Assembly (NCBI GenBank): GCA_012838225.1
Contig: DUPT01000056.1
Location: forward strand, 24,730 to 88,729
Length of the DNA stretch: 64,000 nt
Direction of reading: 5' to 3'
From: Tissierellia bacterium
Lineage (GTDB): Bacteria > Bacillota > Clostridia > Peptostreptococcales > Acidaminobacteraceae
A program made the position numbers and the translations under genes. How positions within the stretch are numbered: the first letter of the stretch is position 1; each line of letters begins with the position of its first letter. The notes below the pieces were generated by a model. It made no database searches, was not told the DNA's origin, and saw only the letters and a program-made list of their open reading frames with translations. Below are positions 42,411 to 50,551 of this stretch, one piece after another.

Positions 42411-42701
42411 CTATATCAGCTTCAGCTCACCCGCCACCAACTGATGACCGGCAAACAGTTGTCGCACCAGATCGATCCGAAGGATATCGCCGCGAAATTC
42501 GAGCGGCTGATAGACATACACCGTGATATCGTCTAGCCGATAGCTATCAAACAGCTCCGGCTTATCTGCCGGCGGTGCTTCCAGCACCGTAGCCACTGAG
42601 ACCGGCAGTCATTTGCCATAGCTTGTCAGATCGATCGTGATCGACTTCAAGCCTCTACGACTCAAGTAGTCTCTCGCTTTATCAGTTATTATAATGCGCA
42701 T
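42411..42701 (-). CDS. Candidate HesB-like (CC/Se motif) selenoprotein with in-frame UGA
   Basis: From the ATG at 42701 the frame runs 96 codons to 42411 with a single TGA at codon 31 (42609-42611). The product, MRIIITDKARDYLSRRGLKS then DLTSYGK-U-LPVSV, aligns throughout with the 96-residue paralogue 600 bases upstream, where Ser sits at this position. It also fits the HesB-like/CC-Se motif family, which carries Sec or Cys there and has the downstream IDVxVY...LxIDL...LVxGxL pattern. A strong hairpin follows the UGA. Reading through gives a normal-length protein; stopping gives a useless 30-mer. Confidence 0.78.
42566..42608 (-). promoter_or_regulatory. Bacterial SECIS-like hairpin
   Basis: Immediately 3' of the UGA, an outer stem CTGCCGG/CCGGCAG encloses an inner perfect stem CGGTGCT/AGCACCG with loop GGA. 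The loop G lies 27 bases after the UGA, inside the 16-37 base range described for bacterial SECIS elements. Both stems are in coding sequence. Confidence 0.65.
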
Positions 42702-42751
42702 CGTTTCTTCCCTTTTCTCAATCATCCAGGATACATAAGTCCTTCTCCCTA

Positions 42752-42783
42752 AGAACAGACCCGGGTGGTTGGCCCGGGTCTGT
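42752..42783. terminator. GC-rich hairpin between ferritin-like and selenoprotein genes
   Basis: ACAGACCCGGG and CCCGGGTCTGT form an 11-base perfect stem with a seven-base loop. The T-run is weak, so it may attenuate, or stabilise the upstream mRNA, instead of fully terminating. Confidence 0.6.
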
Positions 42784-42787
42784 GTCA

Positions 42788-43273
42788 CTATAAGCCGATA
42801 TAGCCGACAGTGGCTTCTTTCTTGCGATCGAGCACCATCTGCAGGTGCTTTTGTTCTTCTTGGAGTAGGATCGCCACCTGGTCTTTCGCAAAGTCCGGAA
42901 ACAACCGTGCCAGTTCGTAGACGTACTGGATGGCTTCCCGCTCGACCTTTTCAGCCATATCGAGCACTTGGTGCTTGCTCTTGACCTTCTTTGCGTTTGC
43001 CAGGAAATTGCCCTCTTTATCAAAGGTAGTGCCTTCGATCAGACTTTGGACATAGGCGACCTCTCCCGGATCACTCAGCGTGATGTCTTCGTTTTGAGCT
43101 CGCTCACCCAGGGCCTGATAGATCTTGGCATGGCGATACTCATCCTGAGCCATATTCTCAAAGAATACCCCGAACTGCTTGCGGACATCCTCCGAGATGG
43201 AGTCATACAGTTGTCCGACATTCTTTTCAAATACGACAATGGCATCAAATAACTCTTTGACAGAAGTTACCAT
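42788..43273 (-). CDS. Ferritin-like/rubrerythrin-family protein
   Basis: A 161-residue four-helix protein with iron-ligand-like motifs FEKNVGQLYDSI, ENMAQDEYRHAKIY near residue 40 and LLQEEQKHLQMV near 138. It lacks the C-terminal rubredoxin CxxC domain of classical rubrerythrin. These proteins detoxify peroxide or bind iron in anaerobes. It lies between the two HesB-like genes of the cstA operon. Confidence 0.87.
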   Translation of the reverse strand: MVTSVKELFDAIVVFEKNVGQLYDSISEDVRKQFGVFFENMAQDEYRHAKIYQALGERAQNEDITLSDPGEVAYVQSLIEGTTFDKEGNFLANAKKVKSKHQVLDMAEKVEREAIQYVYELARLFPDFAKDQVAILLQEEQKHLQMVLDRKKEATVGYIGL

Positions 43274-43312
43274 AAAAACCTCCTTTTGGTCGGATCGTCT
43301 TGATCGATGATC

Positions 43313-43603
43313 CTACGTTAGTTTTAGATCACCCGCCACCAGGTGGGCTTGGCCGAACAGCTTCTTTTTTCGGTCGATCACGACCAGATTTCCCCGAAAC
43401 TCCATCGGCTCGAACACATAGATGGTGATATTGTCCACCAGGTGTTTTTCGTATTGCTCGGGCTTTTGAGGCACCGCCTCATGGACGACAGCCACCGACA
43501 CCGGCAGACTGGCGCCATAGCTTTCTAGGTCGACGGTGATGACTTGGACCTGTTTGTCTTTTAGATAGTCTAGCGCCCTATGGGTTAGCCGGAGTCTTTT
43601 CAC
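43313..43603 (-). CDS. HesB-like small protein, Ser paralogue of the selenoprotein
   Basis: A 96-residue protein starting MKRLRLTHRALDYLKDKQ. It aligns end to end with the candidate selenoprotein downstream, carrying SYGASLPVSV where the latter has SYGK-U-LPVSV. It has neither Cys nor Sec at the motif, so any redox function is lost or altered. Its start overlaps the end of cstA by 26 bases, and it is followed by the ferritin-like gene. Confidence 0.82.
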   Translation of the reverse strand: MKRLRLTHRALDYLKDKQVQVITVDLESYGASLPVSVAVVHEAVPQKPEQYEKHLVDNITIYVFEPMEFRGNLVVIDRKKKLFGQAHLVAGDLKLT

Positions 43604-45212
43604 TGGTCAAATGCTTCCAGGTCCGATAGACCAACACAATGGCCAAGATGATCAGCGCGATCGCGATCAAGAGCAGCGGAATACTGCCACCCTCACCGCT
43701 CATCAACAGGGTGGTGTGATTATAGATCAGAAGCACCAGGGCTGCCAAGGTAGCCGCAAACATGAAGATCATCGGCAAAATGATCATCTTATTGTTTCTG
43801 CCTTGACCTTTAAGCCACATCGCGACCGCCAAGAGCGCCATCGCCGCTAGGAGCTGGTTCGCCGAACCAAAGATCGGCCAAACCACTGCATAACCGCTCC
43901 ATCCGAGAAGTCCGCCCAGGATGACTGTGATCGTGGTCGCCACATACATATTCGATAGCAGCGGTGTCTGTCCCTTCTCCACCTGCTCATCAGTCGTCCA
44001 GAATTCCTGGAAGATATAGCGGCCGATCCGAGTCGCCGTATCAAGCGATGTCAAAGCAAAGGCACTGATGGCCAGCGCCACAAAGGTCTTACCAAACTCA
44101 AACGGGATCCCGATGGTGCCCATAAAGGTCGCCAGACCCGTCGAGAAGACATTGTTGGGCGTCCCCTTCATCAGCTCGAGGTATTCAGGCTGTGTCAGGT
44201 AGGCGGCTGAGATCAAGCTGACGACTGCCAGCAGACCCTCGATCAGCATCGCACCATAGCCGACGAGCTTGAGATCCTTCTCACTATCGACCTGCTTCGA
44301 GGTCGTGCCCGAGGATACGAGGGAGTGGAAGCCCGACACCGCCCCGCAGGCGATCGTGATAAAGAGCATCGGGAACAAGAAGTTATTCTTGGAGGGCATA
44401 AACGAGGTGAAGGCTTCGAGCTGGATGGTGGGTCGATACAAGAAGATCCCGATCACAGCAAAAGCGATCATGGCATAGAGTAAGTAAGAGTTGAGATAGT
44501 CACGCGGCTGCAGCAGGATCCAGACCGGCACGGTCGAGGCGATCCAGATATAGGCCATGATGACCAGGTACCAGACCTCACGAGGCGCCGAGATCGGCCA
44601 CCATTGCCCGGCCATGATGCACAGGAACAGCAGCGCCACCCCAACGATCGTCGTCAGCCACAAGGGCAGCTTGGTCTGGGTATTGACGATACCAAAGGAA
44701 ACGGCCAGCACAATGAATAAGAGTGAAGTCGTAGCCACCTGTGGGATCGTTACAAAGCTGGTCACGATGATATTAGCAAAAGCAGCCACGACCAGTAATA
44801 AGGTCAGCCAGCTGAAAATGTCGAATAATTTCTTTTCGGTCGTACCAACCGCCTTGTTGATCACAAAGCCAATCGACTTCCCTCGTTCTCTGACCGAGGC
44901 AAGCAGCGAACCAAAGTCATGGACGCCACCGACGAAAATACTTCCGATGACGACCCATAAGAAGACCGGCACCCAGCCAAAAACAGCCGCGGTGATCGGA
45001 CCGACGATCGGTCCGGCTCCGGCGATCGAAGCAAAGTGATGACCCAGCAGCACCGCCGGCCTGGCCGGCACATAGTCGATGCCGTCACTCAGTTCGTGGG
45101 CCGGAGTCGTTCGACTCGGATCAACGCCCCACTCCTTTGCCAGCCAGGAGCCATAAGTAATGTATGCAATAACAAATAGTACAAGGGCACCCAAGACAAG
45201 AATAATTGCCAT
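43578..45212 (-). CDS. cstA: CstA-family carbon starvation/pyruvate-peptide transporter
   Basis: A 544-residue membrane protein with about 14 helices. CstA landmarks include LLGHHFASIAGAGPIVGP near residue 54, VWVVIGSIFVGGVHDFGS-like sequence near 90 and a conserved AFALTSLDTATRIGRY near 390. CstA proteins import pyruvate or peptides during carbon limitation. Unlike enterobacterial cstA, it is followed by a HesB-like gene instead of ybdD. The AT-rich region upstream of the operon likely carries control sites. Confidence 0.93.
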   Translation of the reverse strand: MAIILVLGALVLFVIAYITYGSWLAKEWGVDPSRTTPAHELSDGIDYVPARPAVLLGHHFASIAGAGPIVGPITAAVFGWVPVFLWVVIGSIFVGGVHDFGSLLASVRERGKSIGFVINKAVGTTEKKLFDIFSWLTLLLVVAAFANIIVTSFVTIPQVATTSLLFIVLAVSFGIVNTQTKLPLWLTTIVGVALLFLCIMAGQWWPISAPREVWYLVIMAYIWIASTVPVWILLQPRDYLNSYLLYAMIAFAVIGIFLYRPTIQLEAFTSFMPSKNNFLFPMLFITIACGAVSGFHSLVSSGTTSKQVDSEKDLKLVGYGAMLIEGLLAVVSLISAAYLTQPEYLELMKGTPNNVFSTGLATFMGTIGIPFEFGKTFVALAISAFALTSLDTATRIGRYIFQEFWTTDEQVEKGQTPLLSNMYVATTITVILGGLLGWSGYAVVWPIFGSANQLLAAMALLAVAMWLKGQGRNNKMIILPMIFMFAATLAALVLLIYNHTTLLMSGEGGSIPLLLIAIALIILAIVLVYRTWKHLTSEKTPANP

Positions 45213-45221
45213 AAACTCCTC

Positions 45222-45719
45222 CTATGATTTGATATCCAGGAACCGATATGGTTGCTGTTTTCGGTGCCTGGAATATATGATCTGTCCGGTTGTATCCACC
45301 ATGACTAGCCCGATATGTATCCATCCCTTGAAGCCGAGTTTGAACATTTTCTGATATATGAATCGACGAACATAATCGGCGGTCTCCGGCTGAATCGAAT
45401 CGACATGACAGATGATCGTATGATCACTCGACATATGATCCTGATCGGGCAGCGTCCGCTCCACGATTGTCTCCGTTAATTCCGTCATCAAGCGCTCGAT
45501 CTGCTCCCGAGAGGGTGCGCTGAGTCGAATCAGATAGAAGTATTCATACGTATCATAGCGATACTGGACATTCTTCTTTAACAACACATAGCGCTCGGTG
45601 GTGCGCTTGAACGAGGCCTTAGTATCGACCATGGTACTGCCCACCATCACATTATCTTCAAAATCAAAATTGGAAAACAGCCTCGCCTTGAGACGTTCTC
45701 TATACTCCTCAAACTGCAC
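45222..45719 (-). CDS. Conserved hypothetical protein, first gene of cstA operon
   Basis: A 165-residue soluble alpha/beta protein (MQFEEYRERLKARLFSNFDF). I recognise no family. It ends nine bases before cstA, so it is cotranscribed. The sequence has one Cys-His pair (IICHVDS) and no membrane segment. A regulatory or accessory role for CstA is a guess from position. Confidence 0.75.
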   Translation of the reverse strand: MQFEEYRERLKARLFSNFDFEDNVMVGSTMVDTKASFKRTTERYVLLKKNVQYRYDTYEYFYLIRLSAPSREQIERLMTELTETIVERTLPDQDHMSSDHTIICHVDSIQPETADYVRRFIYQKMFKLGFKGWIHIGLVMVDTTGQIIYSRHRKQQPYRFLDIKS

Positions 45720-45887
45720 GATCAGCCTCTGTTCTACACTTTGTTTAAATTATAACTATTAATAATATTTATAATATCATCTGTAACCATTGAAATGTTA
45801 AATTATTATTGTAATTATATCTTACGCCTCTTGGTCTATGAATACAAGGCCTAAGCAGTTATTACTCGGAATTTAACCTTTTTTTAT
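45720..45887. promoter_or_regulatory. AT-rich upstream region of the cstA operon
   Basis: About 150 bases of strongly AT-rich DNA, in contrast to its GC-rich surroundings. It contains several TATAAT-like boxes on the minus strand (for example around 45747-45752, 45769-45774 and 45816-45821). Promoter choice cannot be fixed by eye. Confidence 0.5.
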
Positions 45888-45918
45888 CAAAAAAAGAGAC
45901 CCATCACAGGTCTCTTCG
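45888..45918 (-). terminator. Intrinsic terminator after mutM
   Basis: On the minus strand AAGAGACC and GGTCTCTT pair around seven bases and run into TTTTT. It begins right after the restored mutM end (45921), not after the in-frame TAG at 45981. Confidence 0.85.
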
Positions 45919-45920
45919 GT

Positions 45921-46745
45921 TTATAACGGTTGGCATCTCGGGCAGGTATGCGTGCCTCGTTGGGCTACCCGGCTCTTTTCCTACCGGCTGTCGCAGACTC
46001 GACACGGCTGGCCCTGGCGGCCATAGACATAGGGCTCATCGAGGTAGTCACCCTTCGAGCCATCGACCATCAGATAGTTCTGGCGGCTCGAGCCGCCCAG
46101 ATCGATCGAATGCTGAAGGACTTGACGGATCGATTGATGGATGCGGCGAAACTCCGCCTCACTCAGACTGCCGGTAAGCCGGGCCGGATGGACCTTGGCC
46201 AAAAAGAGGGCCTCATCGGTATAGATATTGCCCATACCGGCCAGGACCGTCTGATTGAGCAAGGTGGCCTTGATACTGCTTCTGGCATGGCGCACCGCCC
46301 GCTCTCGCAGCACCTCCCAGGTGAAACGATCACTCAGCGGCTCAGGTCCTAAGCGCTGGATGCCATCAAAAGAGCTTATCAGCGCCTGATCGATCAGTCT
46401 CATCCAACCAAACTTTCTTTGATCATTGAAATAGAGCTTTGTCTGATCATCAAAGGTCAGTATCACCCGGGTGGTCGAATCAGGGAACCGATCGAGATCA
46501 TAGACCAATTGACCGGTCATCTTCAGATGGACCAATAGCGCCCAACCACTATCGAGATCGATCCGGATGATCTTTCCTCGCCGGCTGATCCGCTCGATCG
46601 TCGCGCCGATCAGATAGTCGGCCACCGACTGATCGGAATTGGGGAAGCTATTGTCCCAATCGGAGCTCACCCGGGCAATAGTTTGTCCGATGATGGTATC
46701 TCTTAGACCCCGTACCACCGTTTCTACTTCCGGTAGCTCAGGCAT
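45921..46745 (-). pseudogene. mutM: Formamidopyrimidine-DNA glycosylase with in-frame TAG in the zinc finger
   Basis: The N terminus MPELPEVETVVRGL, with catalytic Pro2 and Glu3, LVHLKMTGQL and MGNIYTDEALF are intact. At codon 255 a TAG (45981-45983) interrupts the C-terminal zinc finger just after CRVCDSR. The same frame continues EKSRVAQRGTHTCPRCQPL to a TAA at 45921, restoring a normal 274-residue Fpg. The TAG replaces a position that is hydrophobic (usually Ile) in the family. Loss of the second CxxC would abolish normal DNA binding. Confidence 0.88.
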
Positions 46746-46754
46746 TTGAACTCC

Positions 46755-47825
46755 TTAGTAGCGAAGCGTGGCCGCTAATCGGTCGTCCAGCTTGTCCTCT
46801 GTCAAGATCACGACCTGTCCGCCCGAGGTCAGGACGCGGTTGATGATGTCGTTAAGCTGGCCTTGATCCTCCGGCTGATAATCGCTATCGATAAACAGCG
46901 TCTGGATGCGGTGCTGCTGGGCCTGTGCCAACACGTCGTCCGTGCCGGCGACGGTTTTGTCCTGAGACTTCAAGAAGCCGTAGTCCTCGAGCTGCTTACC
47001 GATCCGTTCGCGATATCTCGGGCGCAGGATGGCTCTCAGTCTTTCAGGCTGCTGGTCATGCTCGATCGAATCAAACGGCTGATCGATCGATTGCTCGGTA
47101 TAGAAATCTCCCTTGGCCAGACTCCGAAACTCGGCCACATTCTCCGAGGTGCCGGCCACGATCACCGGGGTATCCTTCCCGATATACTTTCTGAGCTGCC
47201 CATCGATATAGCGGAAGTATTTGATCCGATCCTTCTCCACCTGCTCGGGTTTGGCCTTGACGCCGTGCATGACCGACATGTCGGTCCGGGTACCGCCGGC
47301 ATGCATCCTGGCCTCGGAATCGAGATCGTCATAGAGCTCGGGGAAGTTTTTGATGATATCCTCTTCTTTGACTTTTTCGGCGCCGTTTTGGTTGACCCGG
47401 TAGAGCTGGACGCGATCGCGCCCGATATCGACCAGGTAGCCCGAGTAGATCGTATCGTAGTAGCGAAGCAGCGGCACCAGATCGAAATGCTCGCCGACCA
47501 CCAGCTTCTGTGGGATCGTCTGTTCGAGCCTGAAGGTCTCCACCTCCGTCTCATCCGCCAGGATCGCCAGCGACTCAGTGGCATAGGTCCAAAAATCAGG
47601 ATTATCGTGCAGCTCCTCCAGCAGAGCGATCAGTGGCTCCCACTGTCGGCGATTGAATTTATTTTCCAGTTCACGCTGGGCTTGTTGGATCAGGTTCTTA
47701 AACAAGATCGGATCCTGCTTGGCATCGGGCATACTGCGATGGGTCGGCATATAGATCGACACCTTAGGTGATCCATCGACCATGTGCTCACTCAGATATT
47801 CGTGGAGTTTAAAGGTTTGCTTCAT
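46755..47825 (-). CDS. baeRF-family protein (release-factor-like fold)
   Basis: A 356-residue protein with N-terminal LSEHMVDGSPKVSIYMPTHR, mid-region VEKDRIKYFRYIDGQL and a C-terminal VLTSGGQVVILTED, fitting the bacterial archaeo-eukaryotic release-factor-1-like (baeRF) families. Such proteins are thought to act at ribosomes or in RNA surveillance, without firm data. It lies nine bases upstream of mutM in one operon. Confidence 0.82.
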   Translation of the reverse strand: MKQTFKLHEYLSEHMVDGSPKVSIYMPTHRSMPDAKQDPILFKNLIQQAQRELENKFNRRQWEPLIALLEELHDNPDFWTYATESLAILADETEVETFRLEQTIPQKLVVGEHFDLVPLLRYYDTIYSGYLVDIGRDRVQLYRVNQNGAEKVKEEDIIKNFPELYDDLDSEARMHAGGTRTDMSVMHGVKAKPEQVEKDRIKYFRYIDGQLRKYIGKDTPVIVAGTSENVAEFRSLAKGDFYTEQSIDQPFDSIEHDQQPERLRAILRPRYRERIGKQLEDYGFLKSQDKTVAGTDDVLAQAQQHRIQTLFIDSDYQPEDQGQLNDIINRVLTSGGQVVILTEDKLDDRLAATLRY

Positions 47826-47871
47826 ACTTACCTCCGATTCAAAAAAAAGACTTTAGTACCGGTTGTCTATA

Positions 47872-48960
47872 TCATCCCTGCGAAATTGTCAGGACCTCGC
47901 GCAGGGCAGCGAGCATATTGAGATAGGTAGATCTATCATAGATATTATTTCCCATATGACCGATTCGAAACGCCTTGCCCGCCAAGTCGGTCATGGCACC
48001 GGACAGCATATAGCCTCTTTGGGCCATCGCATCCAGCACTCCTTGGGTCGTCTGATGATCTTTTAGCAGCACCGTCGTCACCGTATTCGACTGCGAATCC
48101 AAGGCATAGATCTCATAGCCGAGCTCCGTGATAAAATCACGCGTCAACTGAGAAAACTCCTGATGGCGAGCCAACAGGTCCTGCTCCAAGGCCATATCGA
48201 GCGCTTGATCGAGGGCATTGACCAAGGTATCGCTTTGCGTATAGGGATAATCGAAACCATCATGCTCCGATAGATAGTTTTCAAAATTGGCATACCAGCC
48301 GGCCACCGGGACCTGTCTCGCCTTGATCGCTTGAATCGCCCGATCAGACAAGGTGATGGTCGTCAGACCCGTCAGCGCCGACAGACATTTCTGAGTCCCG
48401 CCGATGGCGACATCGACCTTCGACTCATCAAAATCAAACCGCTCACCGCCGATCCCCGACACCGAATCGACCACCGTGAGGATGCCGTAGGAATGCAACA
48501 GCCGCCCGATCTCATGGACATCATTTGTCACACCGGTCGGTGTCTCGCAGTGGACCAGCGTGGCGACTTTAAAGTTGGCATCCTTTTTCAGAAACTCATC
48601 CAACTCAGCCGGCTTGATGCCACGGCGAGGATCGCCATCAAAGGCCACCGTCTCGGCGCCATAACGCTGAGCCATGTCGTGAAAGCCGCCGCCAAAGGGG
48701 CCGTTGGAGATGACCAGGACACGATCGCCCGGCTCCACCAGCGAGGCCATCGAGCCATCCAGCCCGAGCATCGCTTCGCCCAGCATGATAAATGAGATCG
48801 CTTCGGTATGTAGCAGCCGGGACAGCTTACGCTCGGTCTGACGCTGAAACGCGACATAGCTTTGATCGAGATCGGTGTTTTTGAGCGGTCGGCGTGATGC
48901 CTCCAACACGCTGGGATGGACCGAGGTCGGCCCGGCACTCATGATGATAAGGTCTTTCAT
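47872..48960 (-). CDS. Class V aminotransferase (alanine/serine-glyoxylate aminotransferase family)
   Basis: A 362-residue PLP enzyme. It begins with the AgxT-like MSAGPTSVHPSVLEASRRPL, has VDSVSGIGGE near residue 165, and the PLP lysine lies in GGTQKCLSALTG near 194. The family transaminates serine, alanine or 2-aminoethylphosphonate with glyoxylate or pyruvate. Together with the distant hydroxyacid dehydrogenase and glycerate kinase it could feed serine carbon into glycolysis. First gene of the operon with baeRF and mutM. Confidence 0.9.
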   Translation of the reverse strand: MKDLIIMSAGPTSVHPSVLEASRRPLKNTDLDQSYVAFQRQTERKLSRLLHTEAISFIMLGEAMLGLDGSMASLVEPGDRVLVISNGPFGGGFHDMAQRYGAETVAFDGDPRRGIKPAELDEFLKKDANFKVATLVHCETPTGVTNDVHEIGRLLHSYGILTVVDSVSGIGGERFDFDESKVDVAIGGTQKCLSALTGLTTITLSDRAIQAIKARQVPVAGWYANFENYLSEHDGFDYPYTQSDTLVNALDQALDMALEQDLLARHQEFSQLTRDFITELGYEIYALDSQSNTVTTVLLKDHQTTQGVLDAMAQRGYMLSGAMTDLAGKAFRIGHMGNNIYDRSTYLNMLAALREVLTISQG

Positions 48961-49045
48961 GTCTTCTTTTTCCTTTCTATGTTCTGTAGGCTATCGGCCC
49001 GTTGAAGGCTGATAGCTGTAGTTCAATCATATCAGAAAGCTCTGA

Positions 49046-49462
49046 TCATACGTCCAATCGATATCGGACAAAACAGACTCCGCCCGTTTCCTCGATCGGG
49101 CTCATACCGACCGATTGGTAGAAGGCTTTGGTCGCGGGATCATTATCGGTCACCAAGACGGTCTGTCTGATATGAGAATATCGATCCAATGCCCGCCGAA
49201 CGAGCTCCGTTCCGATCCCTTGGCGCTGGTATGCCGGATCGACACAGATGTCTTGGATATAGACGATCGAACAATCATCTCCAACCACCCGCAGCATCCC
49301 CACCAGCTTCTCATCATCGAGCGCCGCCAGATACCACAGAGAGCCTGGCAAGAGCTGAGCCATCTTATCAGGATAGTCGGTATAGGCCGTCCATAACACG
49401 CTATTATACAGGGTCGTCAGATCCAAAACATCGACCGGATAGTTCGAGTGATAAGTGATCAT
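49046..49462 (-). CDS. GNAT-family N-acetyltransferase
   Basis: A 138-residue GCN5-related acetyltransferase with the acetyl-CoA loop VDPAYQRQGIGTELV near residue 75 and the C-terminal NDPATKAFYQSVGM. The acceptor is unknown. The gene is monocistronic. Confidence 0.87.
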   Translation of the reverse strand: MITYHSNYPVDVLDLTTLYNSVLWTAYTDYPDKMAQLLPGSLWYLAALDDEKLVGMLRVVGDDCSIVYIQDICVDPAYQRQGIGTELVRRALDRYSHIRQTVLVTDNDPATKAFYQSVGMSPIEETGGVCFVRYRLDV

Positions 49463-49550
49463 ACATCCTCCAGAGAAAGCTTCTTATAACCTATCGATAC
49501 CCTATAAGCGATCACCCTGAACGAAGAAATAAGCGTTGATCAATCTTTGC

Positions 49551-49580
49551 ACCAAAAAAGGACCGTGTGTTAACGGCCCT
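49551..49580 (-). terminator. Intrinsic terminator after the cyclase gene
   Basis: On the minus strand GGCCGT and ACGGTCC pair around a short loop, followed by TTTTTT. Confidence 0.75.
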
Positions 49581-49595
49581 CTTCATATTGATTGT

Positions 49596-50392
49596 TTATT
49601 CGTCGTCTTGCTCTTCGAAGGCTACCACTCGGGCAAATGCTGCCTCACCGTCTTGGAATTTCCAGGGGAAGCATCCGATGATCATACGTTTGTTCGAAAG
49701 CTGATCGATCTCACCACCCATACATTCGACGTGGATGATCTCTCCGTATTTTTTAGGGAACATCTGGATATGCATGGCCTGATAGTCCTCGGGCCACTTG
49801 TAGATATCGTTGAGGCCTTTGCCATACTTTTCTTGGAACAGCGCATCACACGCTTCGGCTTCAGCCGGCTCCCAGTCACGGATCTTGGTGTTCATCGGAT
49901 GGTCGGCGCTGCCACAGTCGACCCCGATCCACTTGAGCTTCATGTCCTGAGCCCATTTGATAAAGTCCATGCTCGGTCCCGGATGGCGCAGCATATAACG
50001 CCGCTCATCCGCCTCGGGCTGATCCCAGCCATACTTGTGATAGCCGGTATTGATAATCAGGATATCGCCTTCTTTGACCTCGACGCGCGAGGTGATATCC
50101 TCCGGGGTATAGATCCCAAAGTCCTCGGCCATATCACTCAGATCGACGATGACACCCGGTCCGACCAACTTATCCATCTCGAGGCTGACAATGTCACGTC
50201 CGGCGGTATCAAAGTGTACCGGGCCATCGAGGTGAGTCCCGACGTGGTTTGAGGTCGTAATCAGCTGGCCATTGGCTCCATTAGGCGCCAAACGCTTAAA
50301 GAACTTGACCTGGAGCGGTTCATAAGTCGGCCAGGGCGGTGTTAAGATAGAGGTCGGAATCGACAGATCATAGATTTTTATTTCATATACAT
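49596..50392 (-). pseudogene. Cyclase/kynurenine-formamidase family gene with start-proximal frameshift
   Basis: The body encodes a metal-dependent cyclase (pfam Cyclase), with SNHVGTHLDGPVHF near the HxGTHxDxPxH motif and VDCGSADHP later. The homologous N terminus IYDLSIPTSILTPPWP is present, but the only start codons after AAGGAG (50392 or 50386) are one base out of frame and stop at once. Adding one A to the AAA run near 50380 gives MYMKIKIYDLSIPTS. The break is therefore a single homopolymer change. Without it the protein is about 265 residues. Confidence 0.82.
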
Positions 50393-50523
50393 TCTCCTTA
50401 TTGGCAGGTGCTAATAAACTTCTTACCCAACCGATCCCTTGATTACACGCTGTGACACTGTTTGACTCGATTTGTCAAAAAGTTCAAATCCTAATCTGCC
50501 CTTGGTCAATTGTTCCCAAAGAA

Positions 50524-50551
50524 AATAGGGAGGTCGATCCTCCCTAGGCGT
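50524..50551 (-). terminator. Intrinsic terminator after the ADP-ribosylglycohydrolase gene
   Basis: On the minus strand AGGGAGG and CCTCCCT pair and are followed by ATTTTCTTT. Confidence 0.75.

Noticed and set aside
46863..47771. 302-codon open frame on the plus strand opposite baeRF
   Set aside because: It is antisense to a gene with family-level similarity, has no ribosome binding site, and its composition mirrors the codon bias of the real gene.
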